From a virus, in the IMG/VR virus record IMGVR_UViG_3300033156_000312, positions 1-64,000 of that record: a stretch of 64,000 nt of DNA. The stretch is one strand, 5' to 3'. The notes beneath the pieces are model-generated. The model did not search any database. It was given only the letters and a program-made list of their open reading frames with translations, and had not been told where the DNA came from. Shown piece after piece: positions 46,445-55,964 of the stretch (the stretch's first letter is position 1; each line of letters starts with the position of its first letter). The position numbers and the translations under genes are program-made.

Positions 46445-49237
46445 TTACTCACCATGATAAGGTAAACTGACTGTTCGTATAAAACTCCTATCATTTTTAA
46501 GTTGTAAAGTTACTTTAAAAGTATTCAAATTATAAGACATTGACTGTATATTTAATGACTGTTCCAACATTTCTGGGACATATATTCTATTTGTTAAATC
46601 AATATTATAAAAACAAACAGCATCTATTATTAAATCTATCGTTCCTTCTATAGTTTTATCACAAGTTTTACTTAATTGCCAATTAGCATAATCATGAGCA
46701 AAAGGCTTATCATCCCATGAAGGAACATGCACTGCTCTCCCATCTGAATCTACATACCAGCCTCCTGTTTGGGCATTGAGATTTGTTAAAGATAACTGTC
46801 CTACTATTGTCGTAGGATAACTTCCCATTTTAGATGTTACAAATTTTAGTGGATGTTCATCGTCTCCTGGGGGTGGAGGAGGTGATAATTCAGGGTCTTC
46901 ACTTGGGTCTTCTGTTCTTGAATAATATTTTTTCTTCCACAATTTTAACCTAATTCCAGGAGCTCTAACCGATGTAATTTCGCCATAGTCATTCATTTTA
47001 TATAAATATATAGGGTCATTAAATGTAAGAATTCCGTCTTTATAATCTATAGTAAATCCATCTCGCAATTTGCCATCTGGTTCTGTCTTTGTATAATCAC
47101 TGGCTCCATCAGGTAAAAATACGTATACTCCAGGAGTAAAAACATCCGTCCACTCTTCTAAGTTAGGGTCTAAAGGAGGCAGTTTGTATCGTCTGAATAC
47201 GTTTTTGTATTGATTTGCCATATGAGATGGGTGATAATTCCACCCATAACCATGACCTCCATCTTTTCTTACTAATACTTCATTTGCTGAGTCCCAATCT
47301 GGAATAGCAGATATAGCAACAAAATTATACATGTATCCTTCATAAGTTTTATATCTGTCTTCATATCTTCCATTATCTTCGTTATACCATCTAAATCGTC
47401 TAACTACCCAGTTACCCATTGTAACTCTTAATTTATTTACAATATTTGCAACTGATTCGGTAATATTATGAGATAATACTTGATATATATTAAGATTTGT
47501 TCCTATTTTCTGTCTTTCTAATGTAATTATGCTTCCATTTCCAGCTCTCCATAACTTTCTATTTTCATCAACATCATAAAACCAACCAAAGTTCCCTGCT
47601 TCTTGAACTAATTGACTAATACAATCTGATGTTCCAATACCAAAACAATTTATTGACTGTGGTATAAAATCTCCTATTCCAGGATTCCATCCACAAGCAC
47701 TTAATCCTGCTGAAATAGTAGAATAATATACTTCTTTGGCATCGCTGGGTTTGTGCCCTATATAAAAATATTGATTATCACGATTATCTAACCAATATTT
47801 ATCTTGACAATTTACACTTATTGTGTCTGGAGTATCAGTGGGCATAATATCTACCACATATCCACTATATAATGTAAAATATCCACTCCAATCAGAATAA
47901 TAATAGCGAATTGAGACTGAGGATTCTACTGAAGGTTTAGTGTCATCATAAGGTCTTCCAAGAGTAAACGAAGCAGTATGAGAAGTGTTTAATGCTTTTG
48001 TAATAATGATAGAATCTATATCTGCATCAGTTTGTTCAACTCCATTAATAAAAACTTTAATGAATTCTTTGCCTTGAGATTGAAATCCTGCATCTCCTGG
48101 AGTCATCCATTCTGCTATCATTCTGAAATCGTTAGTTACATCATAAATTTGTCTTCCAATTGTTCTAATATCATTATCAACATCATATTCTTTAGCATAA
48201 GCCATATTGACCGTGTTTATACAAGTCCCTAATACTCTTTTAACAGTGTTTATTTTGTTATTTATGACTTCAAGAACAGTTTTTACGAAATTAAATTTGT
48301 TTAATGTGTCAGAAAGAACCTGAATAACAGTGTTAATTTTACTGTCTATATCATATCGTTTTTGAATAACCATACGAAAATCGTTATCTATATCGTCTAC
48401 AGTTCCAGATACAATTTCATCACTAAATAATATAGTATCTGCTGGTTCTATTTTTTCTCTCGAAACATTCAAATAGATGTCATCACTTAATTGTATAGTA
48501 TCATGTTCAAATACTTCTTTAGCAAACGTAATCTCATCAGAAATATTTAAAATATCTGAGAGTTCTTTCTTAAAGAGCGGATAATTAAGATAAATATCAT
48601 CAGAAATATTTAATGTATCAGATAAAAATATTTCTATTTTCTGTTCCATATTTTCAGTGCGAGCAGTATAAGTTGAAGCCCCAGAAGCTTTACCATGTGA
48701 AAATCCAGCATATAAATAACGATAAGTAGTATTATTACATGTTATTATGAGAGTATCTACTATATTCGTATCATTTGCTCTATCCGTCGAAGAAGAATAT
48801 ATTTTACACGTAGCCGTAGTGCCACTTCGAGAGACTTTAAGATAATAAGTCGTATATTTTGATAACCAGTCGGTAGAATCTGTTTGTCCGTTTGCCGCAT
48901 CTTTAAGACTTATTTTTATTTGGGTAGCTCCGTTTTTATTAATAGTAGATACAATCAATCCATTGGACATACTTAAATAATAATTTAAATCATTAGAAAT
49001 ACCCCAATGACCATGTATATTATAATCTCCTGTAGCACCTGTTACTATATCAGGATATATATCAAAATCAAAGGTTACATCTCCAAAGTATCCAGCCCCA
49101 AAATCTTTATAGACATAAGTGCTATCTTTAATTTCTAATGAGCCTTGACAAGATAAACCATCTGTAGATATATCCCATGTGCTATTATTACCTGTCGGGT
49201 CATAGACAGTGTATGTTTGAAAGTTCTCGTAAGCCAT
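46445..49237 (-). CDS. large tail protein with LSDxLNISD repeats and hub-like C-terminus
   Basis: 930 residues. The N-terminal 200 residues resemble a carbohydrate-binding sandwich (STWDISTDGLSCQGSLEIKD). Residues 205-290 contain short repeats around LSDTLNISDDIYLN and LSDILNISDEI. The part from about 385 (FIKVFINGVEQTDADID, LYSGYVVDIMPTDTP) fits the barrel of baseplate-hub or tail-tip proteins. A Pro-rich stretch lies near 800. It probably is the tail-tip adsorption protein. Start is MAYENFQTYTV with AAGAGGAATTAAGT. Confidence 0.65.
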   Translation of the reverse strand: MAYENFQTYTVYDPTGNNSTWDISTDGLSCQGSLEIKDSTYVYKDFGAGYFGDVTFDFDIYPDIVTGATGDYNIHGHWGISNDLNYYLSMSNGLIVSTINKNGATQIKISLKDAANGQTDSTDWLSKYTTYYLKVSRSGTTATCKIYSSSTDRANDTNIVDTLIITCNNTTYRYLYAGFSHGKASGASTYTARTENMEQKIEIFLSDTLNISDDIYLNYPLFKKELSDILNISDEITFAKEVFEHDTIQLSDDIYLNVSREKIEPADTILFSDEIVSGTVDDIDNDFRMVIQKRYDIDSKINTVIQVLSDTLNKFNFVKTVLEVINNKINTVKRVLGTCINTVNMAYAKEYDVDNDIRTIGRQIYDVTNDFRMIAEWMTPGDAGFQSQGKEFIKVFINGVEQTDADIDSIIITKALNTSHTASFTLGRPYDDTKPSVESSVSIRYYYSDWSGYFTLYSGYVVDIMPTDTPDTISVNCQDKYWLDNRDNQYFYIGHKPSDAKEVYYSTISAGLSACGWNPGIGDFIPQSINCFGIGTSDCISQLVQEAGNFGWFYDVDENRKLWRAGNGSIITLERQKIGTNLNIYQVLSHNITESVANIVNKLRVTMGNWVVRRFRWYNEDNGRYEDRYKTYEGYMYNFVAISAIPDWDSANEVLVRKDGGHGYGWNYHPSHMANQYKNVFRRYKLPPLDPNLEEWTDVFTPGVYVFLPDGASDYTKTEPDGKLRDGFTIDYKDGILTFNDPIYLYKMNDYGEITSVRAPGIRLKLWKKKYYSRTEDPSEDPELSPPPPPGDDEHPLKFVTSKMGSYPTTIVGQLSLTNLNAQTGGWYVDSDGRAVHVPSWDDKPFAHDYANWQLSKTCDKTIEGTIDLIIDAVCFYNIDLTNRIYVPEMLEQSLNIQSMSYNLNTFKVTLQLKNDRSFIRTVSLPYHGE

Positions 49238-49263
49238 ACTTAATTCCTCTTAGATATTTAGTA

Positions 49264-49728
49264 TTATGCTCCTGCAACTGTAATAGTTATCTTTACATAC
49301 AAATCAGTATCGTTATCAACAGATTTGGCATTAAATACGAATCTATCAAGCATTATAGAACCTGTTACTGTTCCACTATCAAAAATTCCAGCTTCTTTAA
49401 TATCATAAGATTCACCTGTGCCAAAACTGAAAGTTTTCTCGAAAGTGCATTTATAATCTGCTAAATATGCACGAGTTGCCTCTTCTCTTGCAACTTCATT
49501 CTTTAAAGCTGTATCACCAGCCACGACTGAATCGCCTGTTTCACTAATTCCAACAGCTATATGAGTAAATTCAGTTATACCTGTTCCTATTCCGCCAAGC
49601 AATTTTGCGACGTGTTCTTTACCAGTATTAACTATCATATTTTTAACTTCTTCATGTTCTACAACAGTGCCATCTTTCTTTCTGGTTTCGATTATTGCAT
49701 CGCCTATAAGAATTATCCCGTCTTTCAT
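49264..49728 (-). CDS. tail-fibre-like or tail-associated protein
   Basis: 154 residues from ATG 49728, chosen because GAGGAGGAAACGTAAA precedes it; a longer frame from 49791 would add 21 residues. KNMIVNTGKEHVAKLL, FTHIAVGISETGDSV and YDIKEAGIFDSGT follow the common tail-fibre module seen as f-hiavG-s---- with E-GIf in phages. Probably a virion appendage. Confidence 0.65.
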   Translation of the reverse strand: MKDGIILIGDAIIETRKKDGTVVEHEEVKNMIVNTGKEHVAKLLGGIGTGITEFTHIAVGISETGDSVVAGDTALKNEVAREEATRAYLADYKCTFEKTFSFGTGESYDIKEAGIFDSGTVTGSIMLDRFVFNAKSVDNDTDLYVKITITVAGA

Positions 49729-49792
49729 TTTACGTTTCCTCCTCAGATTCATTTCTATTTTATCTCGTAATACAAATTTTTCTTTTTTCATA

Positions 49793-50221
49793 TTATCTCC
49801 ATCCAGCAGGATTTAATCCTACGATTTTCCTATCATTTATGTCAAAGTCTCTTCTGACTATATCCCCAATTTTATATCTACTGTCTAAAGTCTGAAAAAG
49901 AGTTATACGATAGCTCACTACTTTTTTTCCTTTACGTCCCATGATGTAAGCATATTCAATTCTGGGTTTATTATTAAGCTTTTCTATTGTCTTCCCGATT
50001 CTCGCCCAATCTTTTGTAGCTTCTATCATGTGATAATATTCATCATAACCATGTAAAGTCAAATAATTACCGTCAGGTAATCTATAAAATATTCTTTTAA
50101 TTTTCTTATCGGGCATATCATTCCAACCAGTGTTGAAATAACTTTTACCCCCTTCATACGCACTTCCATCGCTGAAAATTACTTGATAAAGAGCTTGATT
50201 TTTTTTATCACTCTTTTTCAT
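49793..50221 (-). CDS. hypothetical protein in tail operon
   Basis: 142 residues, AAAGGAGATAAAATA before ATG. QALYQVIFSDGSAYEGGKSY looks beta-rich, and the C-terminus has GDIVRRDFDINDRKI. No family is recognised. It is TAATG-coupled to the zinc-ribbon gene upstream, so it may be a regulatory or structural partner. Confidence 0.6.
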   Translation of the reverse strand: MKKSDKKNQALYQVIFSDGSAYEGGKSYFNTGWNDMPDKKIKRIFYRLPDGNYLTLHGYDEYYHMIEATKDWARIGKTIEKLNNKPRIEYAYIMGRKGKKVVSYRITLFQTLDSRYKIGDIVRRDFDINDRKIVGLNPAGWR

Positions 50222-50661
50222 TATTTTATCTCCTTTACAGTTATACCTTTAATGATTGTTACAAGCGATTTCAAATTATATATTGCTTTCATAAGAATTC
50301 TTTTTCCTTTTCTCTTAGCTTCGCATAATCCACAAGCTTCAGTTGTTTTAATGAAAGTTCTTAGTTCCAACTCTATAGACTTACCATTAACATCGATATT
50401 TGCTTTTAATGAAACTTGATAGCGATTTTTTCGTCTATCAAGTCGCTTTCTATTTAATTCTTTGAATCTTTGTTGAACTTTTGCTGGAATTGGTTCCTCA
50501 CGTTTTTCAAGAACAATATTACATTTGTTACATTTCATTGTTGCTACTTGTGAAATAGCCTTAATAACTTCAAATTGATTCTGCTCTTTCTGTTCAACTT
50601 TGGATTTCATTTCCTGAATCAAAATGAAGTTTTGTCTATTACCGCATTTTGGACATTGCAT
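50221..50661 (-). CDS. zinc-ribbon hypothetical protein in tail operon
   Basis: 146 residues: CPKCGNRQNFIL (3-14) and MKCNKCNIVLEKREE (about 43-57) form a zinc ribbon; a basic linker (LNRKRLDRRKNRYQ) and ACGLCEAKRKGKR follow. AAAGGAGATAATA is the ribosome site. Zinc ribbons are unusual among tail proteins, so it may be a late regulator or RNA-binding protein. No family is recognised. Confidence 0.6.
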   Translation of the reverse strand: MQCPKCGNRQNFILIQEMKSKVEQKEQNQFEVIKAISQVATMKCNKCNIVLEKREEPIPAKVQQRFKELNRKRLDRRKNRYQVSLKANIDVNGKSIELELRTFIKTTEACGLCEAKRKGKRILMKAIYNLKSLVTIIKGITVKEIK

Positions 50662-50691
50662 TATTATCTCCTTTGTTTATAATCAATTATC

Positions 50692-51357
50692 TTAATTCCA
50701 GGTATATCTACATGTTAATACAAAAGTTTCAACTGCTGGAGTTCCGTAACCTGCTGGGATTACAATTTTGAGATTAGCATAAAGATTTCTCTCTGATTCA
50801 CCAGTTGATAAACTTATAGCTCCATTACCATCATTCAATTGTAACACTCTTGCAGAATCATCACCAGCTATCGCAGTTCCAGTCCAATCTACACCAGGAA
50901 GTGAAGAAGTTGTGCAAATAGCCTTAATCATAGAATTTGCAGGTGTTCCATTACCAAGAACATGTTTAGCATATGTAGTATGATTATCATCATCCCATGC
51001 TTCTAATTGAGGTTCAGAAGCAGTATCTCCATCAAAAGCAAAATTAAAAACATATCTCTTATTTTCACCCATACCAATAACTTTATGAGTATAATATGAA
51101 CCTCCAACATCATGAGAATAATCCATTAACAAACAGAGAGCTACTGTAACATCTACAGACGCATCTATAATAGTTGCCGCTTCATTTAACTCTGTCGGAG
51201 TGGGTTCAGAAGTCATTAAATCTTTGACTATTGCACTCCCTGCCGTCCAAATCAGATAATCGTGGTCAAGGTCTAAAGCAATATACCCTGCACCAGTATC
51301 TTCATAAGCTAAATCTGCATCCACATAATTTACTCTTACTGTTAGATTTGTTGCCAT
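50692..51357 (-). CDS. beta-rich structural protein
   Basis: 221 residues, Asp/Thr/Ala-rich, MATNLTVRVNYVDADLAYED onward, with GNGTPANSMIKAICTT and ESERNLYANLKIVIPAG. GTAGGAGGAATAC is a strong ribosome site. The composition and position (between tape measure and tail tip) suggest a tail-associated structural protein. No family is recognised. Confidence 0.6.
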   Translation of the reverse strand: MATNLTVRVNYVDADLAYEDTGAGYIALDLDHDYLIWTAGSAIVKDLMTSEPTPTELNEAATIIDASVDVTVALCLLMDYSHDVGGSYYTHKVIGMGENKRYVFNFAFDGDTASEPQLEAWDDDNHTTYAKHVLGNGTPANSMIKAICTTSSLPGVDWTGTAIAGDDSARVLQLNDGNGAISLSTGESERNLYANLKIVIPAGYGTPAVETFVLTCRYTWN

Positions 51358-51393
51358 CGTATTCCTCCTACTGATTTCTTTTTCGTATATCCA

Positions 51394-51816
51394 TTAATAC
51401 GCTAATACTAAAAATGCTACTCTATACTCTTGAACTCCCACTCTCATTGATTGTGGAAATTCTATCTCTGATATTCTTCTGACCGTATAAGACCAGTCTG
51501 TAGTCCATGCACCCCCAGTAATAGGTCTATGCTTTAAAGTTAATGTAGCAACATCAGTTGTAATATTTGAACGCATAGTATTCATCAAAGTAGTTATATC
51601 TTCATAACCATCAGCATCATATAACTTTCCTCTGACTTCAATTGTCTGACTTTTTTTACCTCCAGGAATTACTATAGCACCATCTCCTCTATTACCTTGA
51701 ATAATTGTAGCTTTCATTCCTTCTTTAGGGTCAGTTACATGAAATACATATGGTAAATCATAATCATGAGTGCCATCATCAAAATTTACTACTACTTCAT
51801 AATCTTGATATGCCAT
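51394..51816 (-). CDS. possible distal-tail or baseplate protein
   Basis: 140 residues, MAYQDYEVVVNFDDGT onward, with KSQTIEVRGKLYDADGYED and LTLKHRPITGGAW, a strand pattern resembling the N-terminal half of distal tail (Dit) proteins that follow the tape measure gene. AAGAGGAGATAATAT is the ribosome site. Size is short for Dit, so the call is tentative. Confidence 0.55.
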   Translation of the reverse strand: MAYQDYEVVVNFDDGTHDYDLPYVFHVTDPKEGMKATIIQGNRGDGAIVIPGGKKSQTIEVRGKLYDADGYEDITTLMNTMRSNITTDVATLTLKHRPITGGAWTTDWSYTVRRISEIEFPQSMRVGVQEYRVAFLVLAY

Positions 51817-51829
51817 ATATTATCTCCTC

Positions 51830-54613
51830 TTACATAAATTTTCTTGTTTGGTCAGCAAAGCGTTTTTGGAATCTCTGGTCTTCTAATAGTTTTTGTTTGA
51901 TTTGCTTTCCAATAGAATCTGCTATTTCTTCTGCTGTTTCACCTTCTGCTGTGAACGTCATATCACCGATACTAATTTCTATTCGTCTTTCTCGTGTTCT
52001 TTCTGCTTCTATCATTCCACGTCTTACACCTTCAGCAATATTTTCTGCTGTTAATTTTTCTGGAGGAATTAATGCTTGTGAAGGGAACAATTCAGAATAT
52101 AACTCTCCCATTACTGCTCCACCTAACTCTCTGGCTCTACGTTTGCGTTGAACTTCTCTCCAATCTATTCTTGTCTCTTCCCATGTTTCTCCATATCCTC
52201 CAGTTACTATTGCTCGTTTGCTTCCTTCTTCAATTCCTTGTGCGGTAGCATCAGAAAACATTTGAGTAAAGATTTCTCTCATTCGTCCTTCCAATTCAGT
52301 AGTCCATTCTGTTCCCAAATCTTTAAAAGATTGTCTCCAAATTCTCATATGCTCTTCAACTTTACTTTTTGTTTCATCTGCACCTAATATGGGAGTTGCT
52401 TCTCCTCTATCAGCTCTCTTTAATTCACTTACAATATCTCTCCATTGTTTTCTAAAATCTTCAAGAGCTGGAGGGATTCCTTCAGTCCAAACTTTCCAAA
52501 ATTCGTTAGCAGTTTTTGGGAAGCTTTCATCGAATATTTCAATATCAGGCAATCTCCACAAGGATTTGCGAATATCATTAACAGCTTCTTGACCTTTTTT
52601 AGAAAAATGACTAAAATATTGGTCAATCAAAGTTCTATCTTCTATATCTCTTCTATATCTTCCAGCCAATTGTTCTGGAGTTAATTTCATTAATTCCATT
52701 ACTCTTCGTAGTTTATTTCGTTCATATTTATCAGCTTGTGCGAAAGATGTATATAAACCTCTAATGGCTTCTCTTTGTCGTTGTCTTATGTTAAGTTGTT
52801 CTAATTGAACTTGATTCATCATTTTAGCAACATTGACTAATTCTTTTTCTGTAATAACATGAGCTTGTGTAATTCTTAATACTTCAGCCCAATCTTGTTT
52901 TAAAACGGCAATTAGTAATTTTTGCTTGTTAACTTCTATTCCTTGATTTTTTAAAGATTCAGTTACAGCATCAACATAATCGAGTAATTTTTGTTGAGAT
53001 ATTTGCATTTCATCATATCCCAATATCTCTAACTTGCGATAATTAATTAAATCTTCTTGTAATTGTAATCGCATTTTAATAGCTTCATCAATTTCATATT
53101 CTGCATTCATCTGTGCTTCTAATTCTTTTAGTTCTTCTTCTCGCTGTTTCTCAAGTTCTTCTAATCTTGCTCTTCTTCTATCAAACCATTCTTCTCCAGC
53201 TTTAGCCCCTGCCCCAACAACAGTTTCTAATCCTTGTTTCTTTAATTCATCTTGATAGCGTTTCATCATTTTTGGTAGTGCGGCAAATGGGAATAAAGAT
53301 TCTATTATTTGCTCTCCTTTTGTTTTGGGAGTCATAGCTAATAGACCTCTCCAAACCGCTTTAATTCCTTTGCCCACTTCTCCTAATTGTGCTCCTGCAA
53401 TTGTGGCATTTAATGACATTCTTTCAAGCCATTTATTTACATCTTTTAAAGCTTCAACAAAATCATCTGTTCGAGTTATTCCGATAACAAAATCTTTAAT
53501 TAACATGTTAAAATTATCTCTCATATTTTCTAATTGAACTTCAGGGGTATTATCTCGAATTTCTAATAACGCATCTGCCATCCCTTTTGAATTTTTCTGT
53601 AAATCTACTAAAGTTTCATTGAATCTTTCACCCATAGCAACCATGGCTCGAATTATACGTTTAGAACGTATATTAAATATTTTACTAAGTCTTTTTTCAA
53701 TTTCTGGCGTTGTTTTACCCATTTTTCTAAAAGTATCTATTAATTCTTTTAAAATGTCGAACCAATCTAAAGCTCGTTTTGGGTCAAATGCTTTTCCTAA
53801 TTCTTTTTCTACTGCTGGAAGTTTTTGTGCTAATTCATCTAAACTTCGCCCAAATAGACGACCAGACCTTCCACCTTTCAATAAAGCATCGTGAGATACT
53901 GCTAATACTGCAACTAATTCAGTCATACTAAGACCAAAAGCTTTTGCTTGCCCACCAACATTGGCGATAGCTTGAGCCAATTCATTCATTTCTATTTCAT
54001 GGTCTGACCAAGCTCTTGCCAAAACATCGGCAATTTTTCTCATTTTCTCTTGTTTTGTGGTAACTCCTTCTATATTATCTCCTAATAGACGATACATAGC
54101 AGATACAGTTTTTGCAGTCATAGCTACATCACCATAAGTTCCTTTAGCTAATGTTACCGCAGGGATTGTTGCCATAATAGCATCTCTAAATGTCAGACCC
54201 GATGTGCCCATTCGATAGTAAGCTTCTATAACTTCTTTTGAAGTTCCTGCATGGGTTCTTGCAAATGTTTCGGCAAGTCCTCTCAATTCTTCCATAGCTC
54301 TTGCCATTCCTTCAGGTGCTCCTGATGTAACAGCAGAAGCTCTTGCTATCGCAGATTCTAACTCTACCCAATATCTCACTCCCTGACTTATAGTATTAAA
54401 GACCGCCATCATAGCTTGTCTAAATGCAAACCAAACAGGAACAACTATAGCTACTCTTTTCAAAGCTTTGATAAATTGCCCTGTCATTCCTGTAGCTCTT
54501 TTAGTAGTTTTACCTGTCTTATCTATCTGTTTTTCTATACTTCTGATTTGCGTCATAGCGACCTTGCCGCCTTTGACTGTTACCAGAAATGATATTAGAT
54601 ATTTTTTATCCAT
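51830..54613 (-). CDS. tail tape-measure protein
   Basis: 927 residues. The N-terminal 450 residues fit the tape-measure domain: MARAMEELRGLAETFARTH, KTVSAMYRLLGDNIEGV, ELAQAIANVGGQAKAFGLSM and GGRSGRLFGRSLDELAQKL. Hydrophobic stretches (VAIVVPVWFAFRQAMMAVF) at the N-terminus and coiled coils (ARLEELEKQREEELKELE) are typical. At roughly 0.15 nm per residue it would set a tail of about 140 nm. AAGGAGAAACATTAAAAA precedes ATG. Confidence 0.9.
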   Translation of the reverse strand: MDKKYLISFLVTVKGGKVAMTQIRSIEKQIDKTGKTTKRATGMTGQFIKALKRVAIVVPVWFAFRQAMMAVFNTISQGVRYWVELESAIARASAVTSGAPEGMARAMEELRGLAETFARTHAGTSKEVIEAYYRMGTSGLTFRDAIMATIPAVTLAKGTYGDVAMTAKTVSAMYRLLGDNIEGVTTKQEKMRKIADVLARAWSDHEIEMNELAQAIANVGGQAKAFGLSMTELVAVLAVSHDALLKGGRSGRLFGRSLDELAQKLPAVEKELGKAFDPKRALDWFDILKELIDTFRKMGKTTPEIEKRLSKIFNIRSKRIIRAMVAMGERFNETLVDLQKNSKGMADALLEIRDNTPEVQLENMRDNFNMLIKDFVIGITRTDDFVEALKDVNKWLERMSLNATIAGAQLGEVGKGIKAVWRGLLAMTPKTKGEQIIESLFPFAALPKMMKRYQDELKKQGLETVVGAGAKAGEEWFDRRRARLEELEKQREEELKELEAQMNAEYEIDEAIKMRLQLQEDLINYRKLEILGYDEMQISQQKLLDYVDAVTESLKNQGIEVNKQKLLIAVLKQDWAEVLRITQAHVITEKELVNVAKMMNQVQLEQLNIRQRQREAIRGLYTSFAQADKYERNKLRRVMELMKLTPEQLAGRYRRDIEDRTLIDQYFSHFSKKGQEAVNDIRKSLWRLPDIEIFDESFPKTANEFWKVWTEGIPPALEDFRKQWRDIVSELKRADRGEATPILGADETKSKVEEHMRIWRQSFKDLGTEWTTELEGRMREIFTQMFSDATAQGIEEGSKRAIVTGGYGETWEETRIDWREVQRKRRARELGGAVMGELYSELFPSQALIPPEKLTAENIAEGVRRGMIEAERTRERRIEISIGDMTFTAEGETAEEIADSIGKQIKQKLLEDQRFQKRFADQTRKFM

Positions 54614-54616
54614 TTT

Positions 54617-54961
54617 TTAATGTTTCTCCTTAAAAATTACTGATGGCAAATTACCTGAAGTATCTCTTTGTCTCTTTTGTTGTTTTGAAGATTTGGGTTT
54701 CTCTTCCTCCTGCGATTTATATAATAGATATGCCTCTGTTCTCATCTCGTCATCTATTACCTCTTGAGAAATATATGATTTTTTCATCTGTAAGTCATCA
54801 TATAATACATTATATATCTGAAGCCATTTGAGAAATAATAATTGTAATCGAGAAAAGTCTATATTATTATAAAACAGATTAATATTACTCATTTCTTTGG
54901 CTCTACGATATAGAAATTGATACTGATATGATTTTGCCAACTTTCTTACAAATTTTTCCAT
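54617..54961 (-). CDS. tail-assembly-region protein
   Basis: 114 residues between the tube-like protein and the tape measure. It is helical (EKFVRKLAKSYQYQFLYRR, LQLLFLKWLQIYNVLYDD) with a basic tail. Its place and size fit a tail assembly chaperone, but no programmed frameshift site linking it to the gene before it was recognised. AATAGGAGTTAAGT is the ribosome site. Confidence 0.55.
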   Translation of the reverse strand: MEKFVRKLAKSYQYQFLYRRAKEMSNINLFYNNIDFSRLQLLFLKWLQIYNVLYDDLQMKKSYISQEVIDDEMRTEAYLLYKSQEEEKPKSSKQQKRQRDTSGNLPSVIFKEKH

Positions 54962-54973
54962 ACTTAACTCCTA

Positions 54974-55606
54974 TTACAGAGTAGGAGCAAAAACTAAGTA
55001 ATTGACATAATAAAAAGTTTTATTAATCAATTCAGAATCAGAAGAATTTGCAAATTCTTTATAGCCTCTAAATACTTTCTCCCATTTATCTTCCCCGACT
55101 TTCTTTTCCAACACCAAATAAGCATAATAAGAATTAACTTCCAAAGTCAACTGGTCTTCTATAGAGTAACTAAGTAAATCTGTTTTCTCTATATTAATAG
55201 TCATTTGTTGCACTCGAAGCTCACTTATATCATTTTTTAACTTTTCAATATCTTTTTTATTGTTGGTCTTAGCCAATCTTATCTGAAGCTTCTCTATATC
55301 ATCTTGCAATCTTATCATCTTCTGTTCCATTTCAGGAATGTCAATACCTTTTTTCTGATATTTTTCAACCCACTGTCTTCTGAAAAACATATCATCATCA
55401 TCAACATATTTAGCATACGTTTTTCTTCTATGCTTCTCAATATCTAACTGTTCAGCGTAAGTAGGTTTTCTTACTCTATATACTTGCTCTTTGACTTTAA
55501 AAGCTATCTTATTATCTTTTAGTAATTGTTCTATTTCTTTGCCCTTTTCAAGCTCTGAAATAGTCTTAACCATCTCTTTATTAATTTCTTTCTTGTCCTT
55601 ACCCAT
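54974..55606 (-). CDS. coiled-coil protein, possible tail chaperone
   Basis: 210 residues from ATG 55606, preferred over the GTG just before it because AGGAGGTAAGTG then stands at good spacing. KEQVYRVRKPTYAEQLDIEK near the N-terminus resembles tail-chaperone or tube-associated proteins; the middle is a coiled coil (MIRLQDDIEKLQIRLAKTN). It lies where gpG/gpGT-type chaperones occur. Confidence 0.6.
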   Translation of the reverse strand: MGKDKKEINKEMVKTISELEKGKEIEQLLKDNKIAFKVKEQVYRVRKPTYAEQLDIEKHRRKTYAKYVDDDDMFFRRQWVEKYQKKGIDIPEMEQKMIRLQDDIEKLQIRLAKTNNKKDIEKLKNDISELRVQQMTINIEKTDLLSYSIEDQLTLEVNSYYAYLVLEKKVGEDKWEKVFRGYKEFANSSDSELINKTFYYVNYLVFAPTL

Positions 55607-55650
55607 CACTTACCTCCTCTTTAGGATAAAAAATACCCGATTCAGACAAA

Positions 55651-55875
55651 TTATTTCTGTCTTTCGGGCTTAATTCTAAATTCGACACGACCAATTTCTA
55701 TAAGTTTCTTCGTAACTCTACTCTGTTCATATATAATTTCTTTAGCTAAGTCCTTATATAGCTTAGGGTTCAGAGCTTTATTCTTATCCAAAACCTCTAT
55801 ACGTTTACATAAAATTCCGACTAATACCTTTGCTTGGTCGTCTATTAGTTTAAATAATCTCTCATACTTTTCCAT
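55651..55875 (-). CDS. small helical protein
   Basis: 74 residues, helical and charged (EKYERLFKLIDDQAKVLVGI, IIYEQSRVTKKLIEIGR). AAGAGGTAAGAA precedes ATG. It follows the strong hairpin after the tube gene. No family is recognised; possibly a tail chaperone or head-tail accessory. Confidence 0.55.
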   Translation of the reverse strand: MEKYERLFKLIDDQAKVLVGILCKRIEVLDKNKALNPKLYKDLAKEIIYEQSRVTKKLIEIGRVEFRIKPERQK

Positions 55876-55900
55876 TTCTTACCTCTTCTTACTCTAATAA

Positions 55901-55952
55901 GGGGCAGAGAAGCTCTCTAATGAATGTAGCTCAAAGAGAGCAATCTCTCCCC
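55901..55952 (-). terminator. strong imperfect hairpin after the tube gene
   Basis: On the minus strand the stem pairs GGGG-AGAGA-GCTCTCT segments (on + strand 55901-55918) with AGAGAGC-TCTCT-CCCC (55935-55952), leaving a 16-nt loop and small bulges. It lies in the 89-bp gap after the tube-like gene. It shares GGGAGAGA/TCTCTCCC-type arms with the hairpin at 29597-29626. No U-run follows, so partial termination, processing or mRNA stabilisation is more likely than full termination. Confidence 0.5.
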
Positions 55953-55964
55953 ATTAGATTAGTA

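Noticed and set aside
49729-49791. Extra 21 residues at the start of the 49264-49728 gene
   Set aside because: The downstream ATG has a GAGGAGGAAACGTAAA site and the extra residues are only a basic run.
52148-52387. Plus-strand ORFs inside the tape-measure gene
   Set aside because: They are antisense shadows of the coiled-coil-rich tape-measure protein and have low-complexity Phe/Ser-rich translations.
54617-55606. Programmed -1 frameshift between tail chaperone-like genes
   Set aside because: The 54974-55606 gene ends normally and the next gene has its own strong ribosome site and ATG; I saw no slippery heptamer near the junction.
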